Source of the DNA: Longispora sp040681875
Lineage (GTDB): Bacteria; Actinomycetota; Actinomycetes; Mycobacteriales; Micromonosporaceae
Reading direction: 5' to 3'
Assembly (NCBI RefSeq): GCF_040681875.1
Contig: NZ_JBFAZP010000011.1
Location: 263,210-327,209, forward strand
DNA: 64,000 nt
This document shows, in pieces, positions 8,364 to 14,705 of the stretch. Position numbers and translations under genes: made by a program. Under the pieces are notes generated by a model, which searched no databases, had not been told where the DNA came from, and saw only the letters and a program-made list of their open reading frames with translations. Each line of letters opens with the position of its first letter. Within the stretch, counting starts at the first letter, position 1.

Positions 8364-8647
8364 CCACCACCCCCGTACAGGGGGTGTCCGAGAGGCGGGA
8401 GAGGCAATTCGTCAGTCAGGTAAGCCCATGCGTCGGGCTCGTCTTCGAAGCGTGCCGTCAGAGCGGCACGGCAGGCAGCAACAAGATTGCCGTAACGGCG
8501 CTGCCATCTGAGGGTGTCAGTGCTCAGCCGAGAAAACTCGGCGTAGAGCGTGTCCAGTTCAGTTTCCAGGTTGCCGACCGTTTCCGTCAGGTGGTCGACC
8601 TTCGCGCGTAACTCCTTCTCAGTGTTGGGGTTTTCTTTGCTCGACAG
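8360..8647 (-). CDS. 95-residue coiled-coil protein with an apparent CTG start
   Basis: The frame reads LSSKENPNTEKEL...VDHLTETVGNLETELDTLYAEFSRLS and ends PPLGHPLYGGG, overlapping the traB GTG start (GTGA). A heptad-rich segment suggests a coiled coil. In this frame a stop codon lies two codons upstream of the CTG, and no ATG or GTG occurs in the frame; the only TTG is near the C-terminus. The CTG at 8645-8647 is preceded by a perfect AGGAGG (8657-8662) at nine-base spacing, so CTG is the best-supported initiator. Function unknown; position suggests a transfer accessory protein. Confidence 0.75.
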   Translation of the reverse strand: MSSKENPNTEKELRAKVDHLTETVGNLETELDTLYAEFSRLSTDTLRWQRRYGNLVAACRAALTARFEDEPDAWAYLTDELPLPPLGHPLYGGGG

Positions 8648-8653
8648 AGTTCA

Positions 8654-8725
8654 TCACCTCCTGTGGTTGGCGTTCTCCTTCCGGAGTCCGTGAGTGGTCG
8701 AAACATTCATGGCGGTACCTTTCAT
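8654..8725 (-). CDS. Mini-ORF (23 or 18 residues) leading into the CTG-start gene
   Basis: ATG at 8725 (or 8710, with AAAGG six bases upstream) opens a short frame ending ...ENANHRR-stop. Its last two sense codons are AGG AGG, and those six bases are the ribosome binding site of the next gene. This arrangement suggests a coupling or stalling leader rather than a functional peptide, though no proof is visible. Confidence 0.4.
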   Translation of the reverse strand: MKGTAMNVSTTHGLRKENANHRR

Positions 8726-8759
8726 GTGGGTTGAACAGGCTTGCTGATTGGTTGTCGGT

Positions 8760-8945
8760 TCAACCGGTAGCCGGGCCGAGAATGGCGGTCATGGCGTCGC
8801 CGATGTAGGGCGCAACCCCGGTTGACGCGAGGGTGAAGCCGAACATCACGCACACGATCGCGTGCCAGACCTTCATCCCGCCCCACTTGCACAGGACCCA
8901 CGTCATGACGCCGAGAATGAGCGCCAAGGACAAAGTGATAGCCAT
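8760..8945 (-). CDS. Small membrane protein of the transfer operon
   Basis: The 61-residue protein MAITLSLALILGVMTWVL...IGDAMTAILGPATG has two hydrophobic segments. The ATG is preceded by AAAGGAGGTG at good spacing. Small hydrophobic proteins beside traB are common in actinomycete conjugative elements, where some (Spd proteins) help spread DNA within the mycelium. That role is inferred here from position only. Confidence 0.8.
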   Translation of the reverse strand: MAITLSLALILGVMTWVLCKWGGMKVWHAIVCVMFGFTLASTGVAPYIGDAMTAILGPATG

Positions 8946-8991
8946 CTTTTTTCACCTCCTTTCGATGTGCGTCCGCCCGTGGCGGGAGTTG

Positions 8992-9147
8992 CTAGAGCAG
9001 GGTGGACCGACCACTACGGCCACCGTTGCGACGCGCCCAGCGGGAACGTGCGCGGCACTTGCAGCACACCGAACGGCCAGCCTCAGCCGACGCGCCGCAG
9101 ACGCAGTCACGCCCGGAAACGGCGTCACCCATGTGACGAGAAACCAT
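8992..9147 (-). CDS. 51-residue cysteine-rich (zinc-ribbon-like) protein
   Basis: The frame MVSRHMGDAVSGRDCVCGAS...SVCCKCRARSRWARRNGG has a CxC pair (residues 15 and 17) and CCxC (28, 29, 31), enough to bind zinc, followed by a strongly basic tail. The ATG has AAGGAGGTG seven bases upstream. It is the first gene of the run that ends with traB. Small zinc-binding proteins of this kind are frequent in such elements. DNA or RNA binding is a guess based on the basic tail. Confidence 0.75.
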   Translation of the reverse strand: MVSRHMGDAVSGRDCVCGASAEAGRSVCCKCRARSRWARRNGGRSGRSTLL

Positions 9148-9735
9148 GTAGATCACCTCCTTAGGCAAGCGTCGATAGATTTACCTCCCTAGATACCTTG
9201 GTCCCCGCCACGCGTGGACTCATTAAAGGACGTGCACGGCACGTATCCCCCGGTACCATGGGTACCGAGGGTTACGGCCCTCCGCTGAGCAGCCCCGAAC
9301 CTTCCAGGGAAAAAGGGCTGCTCAGCCCACCATCAACCGCCGAACTCCGGCCGCCTTTGTCGACCACCCGCAGTGAATCGAATTCTGGCCCTCATGAGTT
9401 CCGGTGCACGGTGGCAAAGGTCTAACGCTGGGATGATGAACTCACAAGTGTGAGAGCGCCGCGCCCAACTGTCTAGCAAGTCAGAGTTTTAAAACTCCCA
9501 GTAGCGGTGTGTGGGAAGTGCCCCGCCGGTCCGGCTTTCCAACCCCCGAACGGGGCACTTCCCGCGCTCGTGACAGTCGCGTCCCAGCCACGTCACGAGC
9601 ACCCTGCCCGAAGCGGGTTAACGCCCGCGCCCACTTCGAACGCGTGCCGGTCGAATGGGTAATGTTTGAGGGCACAACCCGTCCGCTCCGGCACTCATCG
9701 GAACCGACCCATGTGAGTGTCGGTCGATTCCGGGC
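9148..9735. other. Structured noncoding region of the element (candidate origin, transfer or regulatory region)
   Basis: No convincing gene was found in these 588 bases, but symmetry is dense. There is a CGGTACC-ATG-GGTACCG palindrome (9251-9267). Arms GCTGAGCAGCCC (9284-9295) and GGGCTGCTCAGC (9315-9326) form a stem. GAGTTTTAAAACTC (9484-9497) is a perfect palindrome. GGGAAGTGCCCCG (9513-9525) pairs with CGGGGCACTTCCC (9551-9563). GCTCGTGAC (9566-9574) pairs with GTCACGAGC (9592-9600). The region separates the tra genes from the upstream small genes and should hold the tra promoter. The concentration of stems is also what a replication origin or transfer site would show. Confidence 0.5.
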
Positions 9736-9969
9736 CTAGGGAAATCCAGATCCCGGATGATCCTTGAAGTATTGAACGTCAGCCCGTCGTCTTGTATCGC
9801 AGGGCCATCGAGCCGACTTGCCGCACTCCAAACACCCGAAGCACAGTCCACGCTCCCCCGGAATTCTCCGGTGATACGTGATCAGGCTCTCAGGCGAGAG
9901 CGTGTCACGAACAAAGGCATCCCAATCGGCGCGGATCGTAGGGGAAAGGGAATTCCAATCGTTGGTCAT
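9736..9969 (-). CDS. 77-residue protein with a Cys-x2-Cys motif
   Basis: The product starts MTNDWNSLSPTIRADWDAFV and carries CFGCLECGK...WPCDTRRRADV, a possible small zinc site. Its ATG overlaps the stop of the preceding 59-residue gene (ATGA), so the two are translationally coupled. Function unknown. It belongs to the element's cluster of small genes. Confidence 0.7.
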   Translation of the reverse strand: MTNDWNSLSPTIRADWDAFVRDTLSPESLITYHRRIPGERGLCFGCLECGKSARWPCDTRRRADVQYFKDHPGSGFP

Positions 9970-10145
9970 CCAACCCTCACCACCCTTGCCCTGCGTTCGC
10001 CGCGTATCACCTCAGGCTGCCGGCGGTACACCTCAAACTTGGCGTATGCCGCTCGTTCGTCGGGGTAACGCTTTGCCGAAAGGGTCCGGCCCCATACTCC
10101 GTATCCGTTCCGCACCTCCGACAGGATCACTACCCATTCCGTCAT
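9966..10145 (-). CDS. 59-residue hypothetical protein
   Basis: The frame MTEWVVILSEVRNGYGVWG...YAKFEVYRRQPEVIRGERRARVVRVG ends in an ATGA overlap with the 77-residue gene. It has a GGAAGG purine stretch upstream of the ATG and a basic C-terminus. No family recognised. The overlap and consistent codon use make it credible despite its size. Confidence 0.65.
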   Translation of the reverse strand: MTEWVVILSEVRNGYGVWGRTLSAKRYPDERAAYAKFEVYRRQPEVIRGERRARVVRVG

Positions 10146-10209
10146 GACCTGCCCTTCCTAAGCGAGTGGGTGGACCGGAGGTTGAGGGCTAACGGCCCAC
10201 CCAACGGAG

Positions 10210-10278
10210 TTAGCTGGGGCAACAGACGTCTTCGCCGCCGTCCGACTCACCCTCTCCACCGAAGTAAACGGAAGCCAT
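10210..10278 (-). CDS. 22-residue peptide ORF with a strong ribosome binding site
   Basis: MASVYFGGEGESDGGEDVCCPS is preceded by GGAGGGAGGTGG at good spacing. It is acidic and glycine-rich, with a C-terminal Cys-Cys pair. A hairpin (GGGTGGGCCG with CGGTCCACCC, about 10165-10199) lies just downstream, before the 59-residue gene. It could be a leader peptide, a small secreted signal or a non-functional ORF. No peptide-modifying enzyme is present in the element. Confidence 0.45.
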   Translation of the reverse strand: MASVYFGGEGESDGGEDVCCPS

Positions 10279-10374
10279 CTGAACCACCTCCCTCCATTTG
10301 AATGAGCAGTTCCCGCCGATGGCTTGCTGGACCCTAACCGATCGACCGTTGCAGTTTCAGTTGATTGTTTGGGC

Positions 10375-10389
10375 GGTGGTACTACCACC
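10375..10389. promoter_or_regulatory. 15-bp perfect palindrome upstream of the small-gene operon
   Basis: GGTGGTA-C-TACCACC is an exact palindrome about 100 bases upstream of the 22-residue ORF. It is a candidate operator for an element-encoded or host regulator. Confidence 0.45.
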
Positions 10390-10449
10390 AACGGGAACCG
10401 CTCTGGAACCAGTAGACATGGGAGATCGGCCGGCAACAAGGTTCACCGC

Positions 10450-10606
10450 GACTACTTCTTGACTACATAATCCAGTTCAGGTGATCCCTACAGACGCAGG
10501 TCAAAGGCTTGTGCCGTGACTACGTTTTGACCACAAAACCCAACCCTCGCGCGGACACTGGACACGGCTGCCCCACAAGGGTCATGATGACTACTTCTTG
10601 ACTACA
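10450..10606 (+). promoter_or_regulatory. Three operator-like repeats upstream of the XRE-UTRA gene
   Basis: GACTACTTCTTGACTACA occurs at 10450-10467 and 10589-10606. A variant, GACTACGTTTTGACCACA, occurs at 10518-10535. The spacings are 68 and 71 bp. Each unit is itself a direct repeat of GACTAC with an 11-bp period. The third copy ends 21 bases before the regulator's start codon, as expected for autoregulatory operators. Confidence 0.7.
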
Positions 10607-10627
10607 AATTCCGGAGGGGGCTTTCCC

Positions 10628-11392
10628 GTGGACGAGATTGGGCGGACACTTAAAAGGCTTCGTCGGGAAGCGGGACTCTCGCAACGAGCTTTGGCCGCTT
10701 CCGCGTTTTCAGTTTGGCAACTGATCGGCGCGATAGAACGCGGCGAGCGCAAGGTTTCTCTTCGAATGGCAGAGAACCTTGACGAAGCATTAAATACCGG
10801 GGGTCTATTCTTGGCCCTAGTCAAGAAAGGCAAAGGAATGACAGCCGCTACGCGAGACAAAGTCTTGTGGGTGTCGCCCGATCGATACCAGACGGAAAAC
10901 CACCGGATCACGTACACCGAGGAATCCGAACGGACCGGCGAGGATCTGGAAACGCGCCACACGTCGACGCGGATCACTGCCGATGAGTACATCGCGGAAC
11001 GTCTGGGAATCGAACCGGGCGCGGAGGTTTTCGAACGTCGGTACACCGTCAAACTCGGCGGGCAGGTCACCACGCGCTCTAGGGCGTGGGAGCCAATTTC
11101 CCTGACTGGGGGAACGGAGATCGAAGACCCCCACGCCGGTCCCTACTCGGACCGTGGAATCGTGCCCCGCTTCACCGTGATCGGACTCAAGCCGACGTCG
11201 GTCGAACATCAGCACATCGGCCGACACCCCACGACTGAAGAGTGTGCAGTCTTCGATGTGGATGCCGCTACCATTCTCGCTGAGGTCCGTCAGTCGTTCC
11301 TCTGCGGACAAACGGTGGTTCAGGCTGCCGACATCGTGTACCTTGCCGATCGGTACGACTTTCACTATGGAGCGGAACTTCGTGACCACTGA
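10628..11392 (+). CDS. XRE-UTRA fusion transcriptional regulator
   Basis: The 254-residue protein joins an XRE/Cro-type helix-turn-helix (about residues 8-57; EAGLSQRALAASAFSVWQL) to a UTRA effector-binding domain (about 90-245; ITADEYIAERLGIEPG, VFERRYTV). UTRA domains normally follow a GntR winged helix, as in the KorSA-type repressors of actinomycete elements, so the DNA-binding half has been exchanged. The GTG at 10628 has GGAGGGGG six bases upstream. A longer reading from TTG at 10598 starts inside the third operator repeat and is unlikely. Probable role: repressor of the transfer genes and itself. Confidence 0.82.
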   Translation: MDEIGRTLKRLRREAGLSQRALAASAFSVWQLIGAIERGERKVSLRMAENLDEALNTGGLFLALVKKGKGMTAATRDKVLWVSPDRYQTENHRITYTEESERTGEDLETRHTSTRITADEYIAERLGIEPGAEVFERRYTVKLGGQVTTRSRAWEPISLTGGTEIEDPHAGPYSDRGIVPRFTVIGLKPTSVEHQHIGRHPTTEECAVFDVDAATILAEVRQSFLCGQTVVQAADIVYLADRYDFHYGAELRDH

Positions 11393-11615
11393 CGCGGAAC
11401 TCATCGACGCTATCAACGTGGCTGGGGCTCCCCCTGTTGACAGCGAGGCAAGCAACTCGGCAGTTGTCCAATCAGCCAAGGTTGGCCACCTGACCAGAAT
11501 CATCGCGGACGCGCTGTCCTCCGGTGACCCCAAGGATTCATTGCGGCGGGGCATCGCAGAATATCTACAGATGGTGGAACGTGCCGATCCCATGCTTCCT
11601 CGGGACGTCGGCTAG
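11367..11615 (+). CDS. 82-residue protein coupled to the regulator
   Basis: The frame MERNFVTTDAELIDAINVAG...GDPKDSLRRGIAEYLQMVERADPMLPRDVG overlaps the end of the XRE-UTRA gene by 26 bases. An alternative GTG start lies at 11382. It is acidic and mostly helical, with no known family. Co-transcription with the regulator suggests a co-regulator or an independent small element protein. Confidence 0.6.
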   Translation: MERNFVTTDAELIDAINVAGAPPVDSEASNSAVVQSAKVGHLTRIIADALSSGDPKDSLRRGIAEYLQMVERADPMLPRDVG

Positions 11616-11680
11616 CGCTACCATGGCGCTGAGGGAGGTGGCCTGATACCCAGCCTTCCTTGTCCGCCCCGATGGCGGAA

Positions 11681-11731
11681 GTGAGGACCCTTGCCGGTTC
11701 GTTGACGGCGGCGGGGGTCCTCACCTGTTTT
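11681..11731 (+). terminator. Terminator after the regulator operon
   Basis: GTGAGGACCC (11681-11690) pairs with GGGTCCTCAC (11715-11724), followed by CTGTTTT. A second small stem (TCCGCC/GGCGGA) lies just upstream at about 11663-11679. Confidence 0.75.
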
Positions 11732-11760
11732 CCGGACACCCCATCAATTGCGAGCAGGGC

Positions 11761-12924
11761 TCAGATTGGGTGAACCTCTATCGGGTTGCTTATGTCGATG
11801 CGGCACACTTTCCACCCGCCGAGTGCCGTCGATTCAAATTTGACGGTCCAAGTTTCGGAAGAGCGGTCAACCCTGAACTTCTTTGGGCTTTCATCACTGA
11901 AGCTACCTGTCATTTCCACCGGCAGTATTGCCGTCGCTGTTTTGCCATCAATCGACTCCGGATATGGCGTGCCGATGCGCTTGCCGTCAACCGTCACGTT
12001 CCAATCTCCATAAAACGATAGGGCGACATACATTCGGTACTCTCGCTCTCGGTCTATCCAGACCGAAAATGCGGATCGCGGTTGATCCGAACACAGGAGC
12101 GCTTCAAAGCCCGCCTTGTCGTATTGGCCTGCGTAGAAATCTGCGGCTGAACCCTCTGGGCATCCAGCCTTGATAACCTTGCCCGCACGTATGTAGAAAG
12201 CACTTTCGGTCACACATGATGTGGCTGCCAGTCCATAGAATGCAGCCCACGGCGACCGCTCACCCCGCAAGCCGAACGCATTCGTCTGCGACCAGCGGAG
12301 AGCGAGAAATCCACTGGCGTTGAGTACGACTACTAATCCGACGACCAGCCCATAGACATAGACTTTGCGCTTTGCGAACCCTGCCGACCAAACCCAAAGT
12401 GTGGCGACGGTCAGTGTCAACAACAGCGCATAGAGCCACCCGATATAGAAAATATGAAAATCACGGTCCCAATACCACACCGGAACCAGCGCGTACGCGG
12501 CCAAGAACGGTACTTGCGACAGCGCAATACGGGCAACCGGCGGATGGTAGTAGCGTGCCCACACGCCAGAAAGTCCGTGCCCGAGAAACACGAAAAACGC
12601 GACCACCGCTAGCGATGCCGCGCCCATGTTCGCACCCTGACTATCCATCCATGCGGAGACGCCACCCAGACAACAGGACACCGTTCCGACCAGCGCGAAC
12701 ACTCCGAGCGCCGCAACGGCAGGGCGCGACCAGGTACGCGGTGGCGCTGGCTTCCCCTCCGGGTCTACACCCTGTATCGGAGTAGGGGGCGTGCTTGCTG
12801 GTGGCTCTGCGGCGCTCTCAGCGGGCGCAGCAGGCGCAGGCGTAACCTCCGGCGCGGGCGCGGCCATGGGCCATAGTGGCGCGTCGGGCGGATCCGGTTC
12901 GGATGGTTCGGGGTCTCCCTGCAT
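11761..12924 (-). CDS. Multi-pass membrane protein, unknown cargo
   Basis: The 387-residue protein begins with a Pro/Ala/Glu-rich tail of about 65 residues (MQGDPEPSEPDPPDAP...). Five hydrophobic segments follow (starting near RPAVAALGVFALVG, GAASLAVVAFFVFLG, IALSQVPFLAAYALV, FYIGWLYALLLTLTV and YVYGLVVGLVVVLN). A soluble C-terminal part of about 150 residues has several cysteines and a beta-rich look (YGDWNVTVDGKRIG). With five helices the C-terminal part would face outside. The frame continues upstream to 14013, but only by running through attR into the MFS gene, so the ATG at 12924 is chosen. No family recognised. It stands alone at the element end, where cargo or exclusion genes often sit. 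Confidence 0.75.
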   Translation of the reverse strand: MQGDPEPSEPDPPDAPLWPMAAPAPEVTPAPAAPAESAAEPPASTPPTPIQGVDPEGKPAPPRTWSRPAVAALGVFALVGTVSCCLGGVSAWMDSQGANMGAASLAVVAFFVFLGHGLSGVWARYYHPPVARIALSQVPFLAAYALVPVWYWDRDFHIFYIGWLYALLLTLTVATLWVWSAGFAKRKVYVYGLVVGLVVVLNASGFLALRWSQTNAFGLRGERSPWAAFYGLAATSCVTESAFYIRAGKVIKAGCPEGSAADFYAGQYDKAGFEALLCSDQPRSAFSVWIDREREYRMYVALSFYGDWNVTVDGKRIGTPYPESIDGKTATAILPVEMTGSFSDESPKKFRVDRSSETWTVKFESTALGGWKVCRIDISNPIEVHPI

Positions 12925-13011
12925 GTTGATCACCACCGTCGGGACAGCAATAGAGATCAACTGTACCCGCGCTAGCGAACGATCAAGGCCATGACCTGGG
13001 GAAACGTTCAG

Positions 13012-13040
13012 TTGACTTACTAGACACCTAAGTCGATACT
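13012..13040 (+). promoter_or_regulatory. Candidate outward promoter at the right end of the element
   Basis: TTGACT (13012-13017) and GATACT (13035-13040) are 17 bases apart, a good -35/-10 pair. In the integrated state it would fire into the MFS 3' fragment. In the circular form, joining 13046 to 4653 would place the int start codon about 40 bases downstream. Confidence 0.5.
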
Positions 13041-13042
13041 TG

Positions 13043-13046
13043 ACCT
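13043..13046. other. attR core (ACCT)
   Basis: This is the right junction; host sequence resumes at 13047. In the reconstructed attP, CCTAAG (13027-13032) and CTTAGG (4665-4670) form inverted arms centred on the CT of the core, the kind of symmetry seen in serine-integrase attP sites. Confidence 0.82.
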
Positions 13047-14157
13047 GATCTCCGTCCGGCACTACGACGTGTCCTACGCCGGCCTGGTCATCGGCCTCGG
13101 CGGCGCCGGCAACGCGCTCGGCACCCTGATCGGCGGGATCGTCGCCGACAAGTGGGGCCGCCGGCCCGCCATGCTCGGCGCGACCGTGCCCGCCGCGATC
13201 ACCATGGTCAGCCTCGGCCTCACCCACAACCAGTGGGTCATCCCAGCGCTGTCCCTGCTCCTGGGCACCCTGCTGGGCATCGCCCGGCCCGCGTACGGGG
13301 CGACGATCGTGGACGTGGTCGGCGACAAGGACCGGGCCCGCGCGCTGACCCTCAACTACTGGGCGATCAACATCGGGTTCTCCGCCGCGATGCTGCTCGC
13401 CGGCCTGCTCGCGCACACGAGGCCGATCCTGCTGTTCACCACGAACGCCACCGTGCTGCTCCTCGTCGGGTTGCTGATCGCGGTCAAGGTGCCCGAGACC
13501 CGGCCGGTCGCGCCGGTCACCGAACGCCCGGCGGCCATCGGGCTCGGCGCGGTGTTCCGGGACCGGACCTTCGTGGTGTTCGTCCTGATCAACCTGCTGA
13601 CCTGGACCATGATCGAGGCGTGCGAGATGCTGCCCGCCTCGTTGACGGAGGACGGGCTGGGCGCGACCTCCTACGGCCAGATCATCGTCGTCAACGGCCT
13701 GATGATCGTGGTCGGCCAGCTGTTCATGCCGAAGCTCATCGCCCGGTTCCGGCGGGACCGGATGCTCGCGGTGTCCGCCCTGACGATCGGCGTCGGGTTC
13801 GGGCTGGTCGTGTTCGCCGACAGCCTGTGGATGTACATGGTCACCGTCGGGGTGTGGACGTTCGGCGAGATGCTGATGGTGCCGGCCACCTCGGCGCTGG
13901 TCGCGGACCTGTCCCCGCCGGACGCCCGGGGCCGGTACCAGGGCGTGGCCTCCTTCGGCTTCACCGGCGCGACGTTCCTCGGCCCGGTCGGCGGCGGGCT
14001 CGTGGCCCAGCACCTCGGGACGACGACGTTGTGGCTGGTGGTGGCAGGGCTGGGCGTGGTGGTCGCCGTCGCGAACCTGGTGGTGGGGCCGGCGCGGGCG
14101 CGGCGGGTGGCGATCATGCGCGCGACGAGCCGAGACCGGGAACTGGTCGCGGCGTAG
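13047..14157 (+). pseudogene. MFS transporter paralogue 2, 3' fragment
   Basis: This is the remainder of the split MFS gene, continuing in frame from 4652 (CT joined to G restores a leucine codon). It keeps motif A (VADKWGRRPAML) and all helices except the first. A GTG at 13069 could start a 362-residue truncated product, and the candidate outward promoter just upstream could transcribe it. Without the first helix it is probably inactive while the element is integrated. The coding sequence itself shows no other damage, so excision should restore it fully. Confidence 0.9.
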
Positions 14158-14640
14158 TCCCCGTGGGACCCGGGGCCGCTCCGGGACGACGTCGAGGCCC
14201 GGTCACGGGGCCGGGCCTAGACGTCACGGAGCGGCCCGGTCACCGGGGTCCGGCTCAGACCTTGCATGGGGCCAGGTCACGGGGCCGGCCAGGTGCTACG
14301 AAAGATCCCGGTCACGGGACCCGGCCCGAGCGGCGCAGCCCGTCACGGGACTCGGCCCAGACGTCACGGAGCGGCCCGGTCACGGGGGCTTGGCGTAGGC
14401 GTCGCGGAACAGCCGGCCCTGGGCCTGGGGCGCAGCCCGGTCACGGGGCCCCGCCTCGACTTCGCAGAGCAGCCCGGTGGCGGGGCCGGCGCAGGCGCGG
14501 CCCGTCGCGAGGTGGGGCCCATCGTCGGGCGGCGGCCCGGTCACGCTGTGGTCCGCGCGCCGACCGGGGCAGGGCCGTCGGGGTCACCGCGCGTGACGAG
14601 TGACGAGGGACACGTCCAGGTGTCGGGACGACCACTGTTG
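14158..14640. repeat. Degenerate GC-rich repeats between MFS paralogues 2 and 3
   Basis: A unit resembling CCCGGTCACGGGGCC recurs roughly every 40-60 bases (for example near 14198, 14238, 14274, 14310, 14378, 14438). Between copies, GACGTCACGGAGCGGCCCGG occurs twice (14221-14240 and 14360-14379). Many copies contain the self-complementary CCGGTCACGGG core. No gene was found here. It looks like an expanded intergenic repeat, possibly folding as several hairpins. Confidence 0.6.
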
Positions 14641-14665
14641 GCCGGGAGCCCCAGCTCGTAGCGTT

Positions 14666-14679
14666 GGTAATCGCTTACC
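14666..14679. promoter_or_regulatory. GGTAA-TCGC-TTACC palindrome upstream of MFS paralogue 3
   Basis: This 14-bp inverted repeat lies 26 bases before the GTG start. It resembles the GGTAAGGA/TCCTTACC arms upstream of paralogue 1, so one regulator may control both. Confidence 0.4.
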
Positions 14680-14705
14680 GATCACATTCTTTCCTGAGGA
14701 GCGCC

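Larger units (their letters stand above)
4653..13046. mobile_element. 8.4-kb serine-integrase integrative element with a TraB/FtsK translocase (AICE-like)
   Basis: The element is 8,394 bp, flanked by ACCT cores and inserted inside an MFS gene. It contains in order: integrase; a short gene; the FtsK/TraB translocase; five small or mini ORFs; a structured noncoding stretch; three more small ORFs; an XRE-UTRA regulator; an 82-residue gene; and a multi-pass membrane protein. Base composition is clearly less GC-rich than the host, especially around the integrase. The layout resembles actinomycete integrative conjugative elements, which move double-stranded DNA with a single TraB protein. However, no replication initiator, primase-polymerase or recognisable excisionase gene is present. 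Confidence 0.9.

Noticed and set aside
10158..10439. 93-residue minus-strand ORF
   Set aside because: No ribosome site and low-information composition; it overlaps the better supported 22-residue ORF and the GGTGGTACTACCACC palindrome.
10598..10627. TTG start for the XRE-UTRA regulator
   Set aside because: It lies inside the third operator repeat; GTG 10628 has a proper GGAGGGGG site and starts right before the helix-turn-helix.
11624..11690. Tiny ORFs (7-12 codons) before the terminator at 11681
   Set aside because: Too short and not coupled to a downstream gene; no regulatory logic visible.
12925..14013. Minus-strand open frame extending the membrane protein to 750 residues
   Set aside because: The extra part crosses attR and is the shadow of the MFS gene; it is low-complexity and lacks domain sense.
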